Assembly (NCBI GenBank): GCA_035934555.1
Contig: DASYXT010000097.1
Coordinates: 1 to 64,000 of the forward strand
Length of the DNA: 64,000 bases
Direction: 5' to 3'
DNA from: DASYXT01 sp035934555
GTDB taxonomy: Bacteria; Verrucomicrobiota; Verrucomicrobiia; Limisphaerales; UBA8199
How positions within the stretch are numbered: the stretch's first letter is position 1; every line of letters begins with the position of its first letter. Shown piece by piece: positions 58,202-64,000 of the stretch. Both the position numbers and the translations under genes were made by a program. The notes under the pieces are model-generated. The model was not told the DNA's origin, did no database searches, and saw nothing but the letters and a program-made list of their open reading frames with translations.

Positions 58202-59785
58202 TCATGCCGTTTTGCCAGGCTCGCCCCGGTAGCTGGCCACCACCCAGTCGCTCAGCACTTTGTCGGGCGTCTGCACCGCGTCGGTGTCGAGCACGAATTC
58301 CTGTTGCCCGGAGGTTTGCGCGATCAGTTTAAGTCCAAAGTGAAAGTCCTTAAACCGCGCAGCGCACAACTCGCGCACGGACTGCGATTTTTCCAGCGCC
58401 TCATTCACCAGCAAGTCGGCGGCGGCCGGCGTGAAGCGGATGGTCATGCCGTGAGTTTCCCGGAAGCGCCGGGCGTACTCGTCCACCACCTGCCGTGCGA
58501 CGATGCGCTCTTCCTGGCCGGGGTCGGTCAGCATCTTTTGCAATTCGGCCGCGGGGTTATTCACCAGGTCGGCGGTGACGACGAACCGTTTTACCTTCGA
58601 GGACGGCAGCTCGAATTTGATGTCGCGAAACACCCGCTCGCAAACCGTCATCAACCCGCGTGCGCCGGTTTTTTCCTCGGCGGCCTGCTCGGCAATACGC
58701 CGCAGCCCATCGTCGGCAAACAGCACCTCGATGTCATACGCCGCAAAATCCTGCTCGTATTGCCGGATGAGGCTGGCTTCGGAACTCTTCAAGATCATGA
58801 ACAGGTCGTCCACGTTCAACGAGTGGCAAACGACACGCACGGGCAGCCGCCCAATGAACTCCGGTTCGAACCCATACTCGACGAAATCCGGAGTTTGGGA
58901 GTGATTCAGGACCTCCTCGGGCGTGTCGAGCGGGCGTTCCTTGGCGCCGAAGCCGATGATCGCCTCGCGCAAGCGCTGGCGAATGATCTTTTCCAGCCCG
59001 CCAAATGCCCCGCTGACAATGAAAAGAATGTGCTTGGTGTTGATGGTCGTGGGGGCCTTGCGGCCGCGCTGGGTAAAATCCATCATCGCCTGAATTTGGC
59101 CGGCGATGTCGTTGGGCGAGCGCGCCGGCACCTCGGTTTCCTCCATCAGCTTCAGCAGGTTGGTCTGCACACCGCGGCCGCTCACGTCCCGGCCGCTGAC
59201 GTTGCCGGCCGCGGCGATCTTATCGATCTCATCGATGTAAATGATGCCGTATTGGGCCCGGGTGGCGTCGCCGCCCGCCAGGCGCAACAAATCCCGCACC
59301 ATGTCTTCCACATCACCGCCGACGTAGCCGGTTTCCGAAAACTTCGTCGCATCGGCTTTAACAAACGGCACACCAATCAAATCCGCCGCATTGCGGATGA
59401 GGAACGTTTTGCCGACACCCGTTGGCCCGATGAGGATGATGTTCTGCTTGGTGTAGTTGGGGGATTCCTTTCCCTCAAGCGCCAGCCGCACATGGTGATA
59501 ATGATCGCACAGCGCGACGCTCAGCACCTTCTTGGCCTCGTCCTGCTTGATAACGAACCGGTCCAGGTAGGCCTTTACGTCGCGCGGTTTGTGCGCAAAT
59601 TCGAAATCTTCCGGCTTCGCCTTTTCGCTGCTGGCCTGTCCCTCCGTTTGGCTGCCGGCGGGCTCGGGCTGCGCAAAGCCCGCCGCGCGGGCCTGCTGAA
59701 AATGCTGCCGGACAAAATCGCTCAATTGCCGCTGGAACTCTTCCGGCGACGGTGGGCCGTTGACTGGCTGGTTGTGTGTGCTCAT
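58202..59785 (-). CDS. ClpX-like AAA+ ATPase lacking the zinc domain
   Basis: 527 residues from the ATG at 59783-59785. Walker A is GPTGVGKT, Walker B is IIYIDEID, and the sensor and arginine regions (GFEPEFIGRLPVRV) match ClpX. The usual N-terminal four-cysteine zinc domain is replaced by a Gln/Pro-rich stretch (~75 residues). There is also an extended C-terminal region past the ClpB-type D2 end. It may be a specialised unfoldase with another adaptor. Confidence 0.85.
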   Translation of the reverse strand: MSTHNQPVNGPPSPEEFQRQLSDFVRQHFQQARAAGFAQPEPAGSQTEGQASSEKAKPEDFEFAHKPRDVKAYLDRFVIKQDEAKKVLSVALCDHYHHVRLALEGKESPNYTKQNIILIGPTGVGKTFLIRNAADLIGVPFVKADATKFSETGYVGGDVEDMVRDLLRLAGGDATRAQYGIIYIDEIDKIAAAGNVSGRDVSGRGVQTNLLKLMEETEVPARSPNDIAGQIQAMMDFTQRGRKAPTTINTKHILFIVSGAFGGLEKIIRQRLREAIIGFGAKERPLDTPEEVLNHSQTPDFVEYGFEPEFIGRLPVRVVCHSLNVDDLFMILKSSEASLIRQYEQDFAAYDIEVLFADDGLRRIAEQAAEEKTGARGLMTVCERVFRDIKFELPSSKVKRFVVTADLVNNPAAELQKMLTDPGQEERIVARQVVDEYARRFRETHGMTIRFTPAAADLLVNEALEKSQSVRELCAARFKDFHFGLKLIAQTSGQQEFVLDTDAVQTPDKVLSDWVVASYRGEPGKTA

Positions 59786-59846
59786 AAACCGGCGTGCGTT
59801 TCCTTCCGGCGTCACGATACTGTACGTGCCGGTTAGTATCAATTTT

Positions 59847-60626
59847 ATGGCACCGAAATTTCAACCGCACGATTCGGGGCGATTTGCTGCCGCACTGCGC
59901 CGGTTCGACGAGGGAAACGCCCAGGACCCCAATTCGGAAATAGTGGGCGGCAAGCGGCGTCCGCGCGAACTGGTGTATGCAGAATGGCTGACGCGCTGGG
60001 TCCTGCGCCTCTGCCCCGACGCCTCTGAACCTTTGCGCCTGGCCGCCCGTTGCCAGCACTTGTGCCGCTGGATGCTGCCGCGGGATTCGTATCCCAAAAC
60101 CCGCGCCGGTTACCTGCAATGGCGCGAGGCGCTCAAGAAGTTTCATGCCCAAAAGGCAGGCGAGATTCTGCGCGAAGTCGGTTGCGACCCCGCCACCATC
60201 GAGCGGGTGCAAGAATTGAACTTAAAGAAAGGCTTTCCGCAGGACGCCGAGGCGCGTGTCCTGGAAGACGCGCTCTGCCTGGTTTTCCTCGAACACCAGT
60301 TCGAAGAGCTGGCCGGCAAAATGCCCGAAGACAAGATGCTCGAGGTGGTGCGCAAGACCTGGAACAAGATGACACCGCCGGGGCGCGCCGCCGCACTCGG
60401 ACTGAGCTATACTGTAAAGGCGAAAGCGCTGCTGGAGCGGGCTTTGTCAGAGATCAGAGATCAGAGATCAGAGATCAGAGATCAGAGATCAGAGATCAGA
60501 GATCAGAGATCAGAGGTTAGAGATCAAAGGTTAGAGGCCAGGGTTAATGAACAATGGTCATTGCTCGTGCGCGGGACGGATTTCTTCAGCTCTTCGATTT
60601 TGTGCGTTTTTTGTTGCTTAATATAG
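59847..60626 (+). CDS. DUF4202-family protein, C-terminus altered by repeats and an IS
   Basis: 259 residues from the ATG at 59847. The first ~195 residues match the DUF4202 family (HDSGRFAAALRRFDEGNAQD, then LRLAARCQHLCRWMLPRDSY, PKTRAGYLQWREALKKFHAQ). The end then reads through a 7-bp tandem repeat as three EIRDQRS heptads and into the IS, which supplies the last ~20 residues. Before insertion the frame would have ended after ~13 other residues encoded at 62350-62391. The core domain is intact, so the protein may still work. Confidence 0.85.
   Translation: MAPKFQPHDSGRFAAALRRFDEGNAQDPNSEIVGGKRRPRELVYAEWLTRWVLRLCPDASEPLRLAARCQHLCRWMLPRDSYPKTRAGYLQWREALKKFHAQKAGEILREVGCDPATIERVQELNLKKGFPQDAEARVLEDALCLVFLEHQFEELAGKMPEDKMLEVVRKTWNKMTPPGRAAALGLSYTVKAKALLERALSEIRDQRSEIRDQRSEIRDQRSEVRDQRLEARVNEQWSLLVRGTDFFSSSILCVFCCLI
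60451..60514. repeat. 7-bp tandem repeat (AGATCAG, about nine units)
   Basis: Nine perfect units of AGATCAG, followed by degenerate ones. Three units make 21 bp, so the DUF4202 reading frame yields three identical heptads. The number of units may vary among strains by slippage. Confidence 0.9.
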
Positions 60627-61007
60627 ATGCACATCTATTTTAAGCTCATGACCACTCCTATGATCACTCCTCAGGCTCTCCTGGAACAAATCCTCCAAAT
60701 CCAAAGCATGGAGCACGGCTCCCTCTCCATTATCGGCCAGGGGCCCAACGGTCCCTACTACAACCTCAATTCCTGGGAAAATGGCAAAAACTGCTGTCGC
60801 TATCTGCCCCAAGACAAAGTCCCCGACGTCCAGCAGGCCATTGAGGGATACCACAAATACAAGCAACTCACCGAGCAATACGCCCAACAGATCATCGAGC
60901 AGACTCGCACCCAATTGAATATCGGCGTAAAAAAAAAGCCCTCCCCCAAGCCACCGAACTCCCGCCCCAAATCCGTCTCGCCCAAGAGCAGGAAATCCAG
61001 CACTTAA
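60627..61007 (+). CDS. IS transposase, upstream frame (orfA)
   Basis: 126 residues; an ATG at 60648 or 60660 may be the true start. It contains QALLEQILQIQSMEHGSLSI, then the run of nine A at 60929-60937. In this frame the slippery heptamer A AAA AAG is at 60932-60938. A -1 shift there continues as KKALPQATELPPQI and so into the downstream frame, giving one long transposase; without the shift this short protein ends at 61007. Confidence 0.8.
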   Translation: MHIYFKLMTTPMITPQALLEQILQIQSMEHGSLSIIGQGPNGPYYNLNSWENGKNCCRYLPQDKVPDVQQAIEGYHKYKQLTEQYAQQIIEQTRTQLNIGVKKKPSPKPPNSRPKSVSPKSRKSST

Positions 61008-62317
61008 TGGTCCGCTTCCAAGCCTCCGAGCCCAACGGCGTCGCCGTCCAGCAACTGGAGGTGTTGGTACGCACCGCCATTTTCAAATCGGCCAACCAAC
61101 TGGTTGGGTATCTGTTGCAACAAGCCGCCGACCGTATCGACGCGGCTTACCAACCCAAACCGGGTTGGCAGCGCAAGGGACGAGCGCAAGTCACGGTCGA
61201 TTGCATCTTCGGGTTTTTCACCCTGGAACGGGATTACTACTATCATCCGGGCAAGCAGCAGGGACACTCTCCGGCCGATGCGGCGTTGGGTCTAGAGGGC
61301 AGTTGCACCCCCGCCTTGGCTCGGTTGGTGTGTTTGGAAGGAGCCGATGAAGCCAGCTACCAAAAGGCCCAGCAGCATTTGAAAGAGACCGGCGGCATTG
61401 GCGTTTCGGCCCGGCAGATTCAGCGCTTGGTCCAAACTGTGGGTCCCGGTGCCCAGACTTGGCAAGAGCGCGAGGCCTTAGCACCGCTGCCAGGCACCCA
61501 GCCGGCCCCCATCATGTATCTGAGTGGTGACGCCTCGGGCGTGCCTATGCGGCCAGAAGAATTAGAGGGTGTGGAGGGCAAAGGTCCCGACGGCAAGGCC
61601 AAGCACCGCATGGCCAATCTGGGGTGTGCGTTCACGCAACATCAAGTCGATGACGAAGGTCATCCCATCCGCGATCCCGATTCGACGACCTATGTATCGA
61701 CCATGGGGCCGATCGAGGAGTTTGGCCCCCTGTTGCGCCAGGAGGCCATTCGCCGAGGGCTGGCGTTGGCGACCTTCGTGGTGCTGCTCATCGACGGCGC
61801 CGAAGGCTTGGCCAACATGGGACGGCTTTGTTTCCCCACCGCACTCCAAATCGTCGACTTCTATCACGCCATGGAGCACGCCCGCAAGGTGCTGCTGGCC
61901 TTGTTGGGCAGCAAGCAGCACCCCGAGTTCAAGAAGCGACTCGGCCGTTGGGCTCGGCAATTACTCCGGGATAAAGTCCAAGATCTCATCGCGGCGGCAC
62001 GAAAAGAATGCGCCGGCACGACCCGCACTGAGGCGGTAGAAAAGGAACTGGGTTATTTCGTCCGCAACGTTGAGCGCATGCAGTATGGCACTTTCCGTAG
62101 CCGCGGCTTTTTTATCGGCTCGGGGGTCATCGAAGCTGGCTGCAAGACGATCATCGGCGCGCGCTGCAAACAATCGGGCATGTTCTGGGGCGTGCCTGGA
62201 GCGGAAAACATCCTCGCGCTTCGCTGCATCAGTTCCAGCCGCCGACTTGATGATTTCTGGAAAGTGCGGCTCAATGACCATGCCGCGACCAATGATTGCC
62301 TGGCCCTGGCTGCCTGA
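61007..62317 (+). CDS. IS transposase, downstream frame (orfB)
   Basis: 436 residues from an ATG overlapping the orfA stop (TAATG). It has the catalytic-type blocks YLSGDASGVPMRPEEL, VVLLIDGAEGLANMG and IVDFYHAMEHARKVLLALLG, and the ending FIGSGVIEAGCKTIIGARCK, QSGMFWG. These match ISKra4-type DDE transposases. It is probably made mostly as an orfA-orfB fusion by frameshifting. The frame is intact. Confidence 0.85.
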   Translation: MVRFQASEPNGVAVQQLEVLVRTAIFKSANQLVGYLLQQAADRIDAAYQPKPGWQRKGRAQVTVDCIFGFFTLERDYYYHPGKQQGHSPADAALGLEGSCTPALARLVCLEGADEASYQKAQQHLKETGGIGVSARQIQRLVQTVGPGAQTWQEREALAPLPGTQPAPIMYLSGDASGVPMRPEELEGVEGKGPDGKAKHRMANLGCAFTQHQVDDEGHPIRDPDSTTYVSTMGPIEEFGPLLRQEAIRRGLALATFVVLLIDGAEGLANMGRLCFPTALQIVDFYHAMEHARKVLLALLGSKQHPEFKKRLGRWARQLLRDKVQDLIAAARKECAGTTRTEAVEKELGYFVRNVERMQYGTFRSRGFFIGSGVIEAGCKTIIGARCKQSGMFWGVPGAENILALRCISSSRRLDDFWKVRLNDHAATNDCLALAA

Positions 62318-62467
62318 CCGAAGAAATTTGTCCCGCGCACTCATTGCTCAATAAAATGAATTTTCAATTGACGAGGCTCATTAACTATTGAGCATTGCGT
62401 AATGGTCATTTTGCCATCGCCAAGACGGGCTCGTGAGCTGAGTTAAGAACTTGTGAATAACTTTTCT

Positions 62468-62496
62468 CTGACAGCCCGCTTGAAAGCGTGCATAAT
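62468..62496 (+). promoter_or_regulatory. Sigma-70-type promoter for the leader RNA
   Basis: CTGACA (62468-62473), 17-bp spacer, CATAAT (62491-62496). The predicted start, near 62503, coincides with the 5' end of the RNA stem. Confidence 0.55.
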
Positions 62497-62500
62497 ACTT

Positions 62501-62645
62501 GTGCGCGTCGAATGAGCCCGGGTCCATGAACCGGCTTTGAGATCTTTGTGCCGGGGCGTCAGGACTTAATTCGCAAGACGAACTACTAATCCCGCTTGCG
62601 GGAGCGCCAATCTCATTTGGGACTTCGACGCGCGCTTCTTTTTCT
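62501..62645 (+). ncRNA. Structured RNA candidate upstream of guaA
   Basis: A 12-bp closing helix pairs 62501-62512 (GCGCGTCGAA core) with 62624-62635. It is continued, after an asymmetric bulge, by TGAG (62513-62516) with CTCA (62612-62615). Inside are CCGGC/GCCGG and CGTC/GACG helices and a CCCGCTTGCGGG hairpin. A T-rich tail follows the closing helix. With its own promoter it resembles a small RNA gene of about 145 nt, or a guaA leader. The class is not recognised; a 6S-like RNA is only a possibility. Confidence 0.5.
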
Positions 62646-62691
62646 CTGGCCAAACCCGTTTCCGATAGAGAACATCCTTTTTTGAATCACC

Positions 62692-64000
62692 ATGACGGAA
62701 CAGATTGTCATATTGGATTTTGGCTCACAATACACCCAGGTGATTGCGCGGCGAATTCGGGAATGCAACGTCTATTCGGTCATCCTGCGCCATGATACGC
62801 CGGCAAGGGAATTGGCGGCGTTGGCTCCGCGCGGTCTCATCCTGTCCGGCGGCCCAGCCAGCGTCTATGCCAAGGACGCGCCGCTGCCCGATCCGGCCAT
62901 TTTCGAGCTGGGCGTTCCCGTGCTGGGCATCTGTTACGGGTTGCAGATCATCGCGCAGTTCCTCGGCGGCAAAGTCGAGCCCGGCCAAAAGCGTGAGTAC
63001 GGCAAGGGCACCCTGCGCGTCAAAGACAGCTTTTGTCCGTTGTTCGCCAACCTGCCTGAAACGTTGCAGGTCTGGAATTCCCATGGCGACAAGCTGACTC
63101 GCCTGCCAAAGGGGTTCAAATCCGTCGCCGTAACCGATAATTCGGATTATGCGGCGGTCCAAAGGGGTTCCTTGTTCGGGTTGCAGTTCCATCCTGAGGT
63201 GGTCCACACGCCGCAGGGCAAGGAAATCCTGGCCAACTTCGTCCACAACGTCTGCTCCTGTGGCAAGAACTGGACGATGCGCAGCTACATTGATCAGGCG
63301 GTCGAGGCCATCCGCGCCAAGGTCGGCGAGGACAAAGTCGTGCTGGGCCTGAGCGGTGGCGTCGATTCCAGTGTCGCGGCGGCCCTGCTCCACAAGGCCA
63401 TCGGTGACCAACTGACTTGCATCTTCGTCAATAACGGCCTGTTGCGCGGGCGCGAAGCGGAAGTGGTCCAGGAAGTTTTTGGCCGGCATTTTCGCCTCAA
63501 GCTGCAGTATGAGAATGCCGCCGGGCTGTTCCTGCGCCGGCTCAAAGGCGTGACGGCGCCGGAGCGCAAACGAAAGCTGATCGGCAAAACCTTCATCGAA
63601 GTGTTCGAAGCCGCGACTCGCCGCGCCGGCAAAGCCAAGTACCTCGCCCAAGGCACCCTTTACCCGGATGTGATCGAGTCGGTGCCGATTGGGGGGAATC
63701 CGGCGGCCATGATCAAAAGCCACCACAATGTCGGCGGCTTGCCCAAGAAAATGCGCTTCCAACTAGTCGAGCCGCTTAAATGTTTATTTAAGGACGAGGT
63801 GCGCGAGTTGGGGCTGGAGCTGGGTTTGCCGCGCGAGATCGTCCTGCGCCAGCCTTTTCCCGGGCCTGGCTTGGCCGTCCGTATTCTGGGCGAAGTCACC
63901 CCGGCGCGCCTGCGCATCCTGCGCAACGCCGATTCCATTGTGGTCGATGAAATGAAAGCCAGTGGGTGGTATTACAAGATCTGGCAAAGCTTCGCGGTAT
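62692..64000 (+). CDS. guaA: GMP synthase (glutamine-hydrolysing), 5' part
   Basis: 436 codons before the window edge; the stop is outside. The glutamine amidotransferase domain has LDFGSQYTQVIARR, the GICYGLQ nucleophile Cys and the FHPEV His. The ATP pyrophosphatase domain begins with the P-loop LSGGVDSSVAAALL, and the dimerisation domain starts near GPGLAVRILGEVT. It converts XMP to GMP. The ATG at 62692 is chosen as it opens MTEQIVILDFGSQY, the family's start. Confidence 0.97.
   Translation, partial: MTEQIVILDFGSQYTQVIARRIRECNVYSVILRHDTPARELAALAPRGLILSGGPASVYAKDAPLPDPAIFELGVPVLGICYGLQIIAQFLGGKVEPGQKREYGKGTLRVKDSFCPLFANLPETLQVWNSHGDKLTRLPKGFKSVAVTDNSDYAAVQRGSLFGLQFHPEVVHTPQGKEILANFVHNVCSCGKNWTMRSYIDQAVEAIRAKVGEDKVVLGLSGGVDSSVAAALLHKAIGDQLTCIFVNNGLLRGREAEVVQEVFGRHFRLKLQYENAAGLFLRRLKGVTAPERKRKLIGKTFIEVFEAATRRAGKAKYLAQGTLYPDVIESVPIGGNPAAMIKSHHNVGGLPKKMRFQLVEPLKCLFKDEVRELGLELGLPREIVLRQPFPGPGLAVRILGEVTPARLRILRNADSIVVDEMKASGWYYKIWQSFAV

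Larger units (their letters stand above)
60568..62340 (+). mobile_element. ISKra4-like insertion sequence, intact
   Basis: A 1773-bp element. The left end GTGCGCGGGACGGATTTCTT and the right end, read inverted as GTGCGCGGGACAAATTTCTT, are near-perfect terminal inverted repeats. A 9-bp duplication TCATTGCTC flanks it (60559-60567 and 62341-62349). Two overlapping frames encode the transposase with a -1 slippery site. Its homologue is at the left edge of the window. Confidence 0.88.

Noticed and set aside
58304..59836. 510-codon plus-strand frame antisense to the ClpX-like gene
   Set aside because: No motif or ribosome-binding site; the minus-strand gene is a clear AAA+ ATPase.
60451..60514. 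CRISPR-like array
   Set aside because: The unit is 7 bp with no spacers, so it is a simple tandem repeat.
62501..62691. Purine riboswitch upstream of guaA
   Set aside because: The conserved purine aptamer core and its loop-loop signatures are not present; the closing helix is far longer and the RNA is multi-branched.
62725..63762. 345-codon minus-strand frame opposite guaA
   Set aside because: guaA on the plus strand shows the complete amidotransferase and PPase motifs, so the antisense frame is a shadow.

Overview
The window looks like a GC-rich chromosome segment of a Verrucomicrobiota bacterium (Pedosphaera/Limisphaerales-like). This is inferred from gene content, since no rRNA is present: sulfatase, PL22/CE12 pectin enzymes, large secreted LamG/Ig-like proteins, a GHL10 glycosidase, CBM9-like and DUF1080-like secreted proteins, and many extragenic palindromes. 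Housekeeping anchors are aspS, smc, purN, guaA (cut by the right edge), a sigma-70 factor, an ECF sigma factor, a ClpX-like ATPase, an LptF/G permease and an MlaE-F-D lipid transport set.

Layout. 1-13.7 kb: end of an ISKra4-like element, a small secreted protein, a DA1-like zinc protease, a beta-CASP nuclease, aspS, a zinc-ribbon protein, a sigma factor and an Rrf2 regulator whose promoters share one inverted repeat, then secreted proteins and a PL22-CE12 fusion. 13.91-30.82 kb: a complete integrated virus. 30.8-60.6 kb: tRNA-Leu, then ordinary host genes with two families of dispersed palindromic repeats. 60.57-62.34 kb: an intact IS with a 9-bp target duplication and a -1 frameshift signal. 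62.5 kb to the end: a probable structured RNA with its own promoter, then guaA.

The main discovery is the 16.9-kb prophage. It is bounded by a 23-bp direct repeat that is the CCA-end/T-arm portion of a tRNA-Leu(CAG) gene, with a tyrosine integrase next to the intact tRNA. It has no terminase, portal or tail genes. It encodes a small FtsK/HerA-like packaging ATPase, a 39-residue membrane peptide and a 289-residue protein resembling the double jelly-roll major capsid protein P2 of the membrane-containing phage PM2. These are followed by many small one-helix membrane proteins, a signal-peptide-bearing beta-helix spike and a holin-like protein. It therefore appears to be a tailless, internal-membrane icosahedral virus (corticovirus/autolykivirus-like) living as a prophage in Verrucomicrobiota.

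Its left part is organised like a lambdoid early region. A leftward RHH regulator pair faces a rightward, tightly overlapping early operon ending in a winged-helix replication initiator and a Dam-type methylase. An eight-unit 22-23 bp iteron array lies inside the initiator gene, as the lambda origin lies inside gene O. This differs from the rolling-circle initiator of PM2. Two secreted or membrane-anchored cargo genes sit between the early and virion modules.
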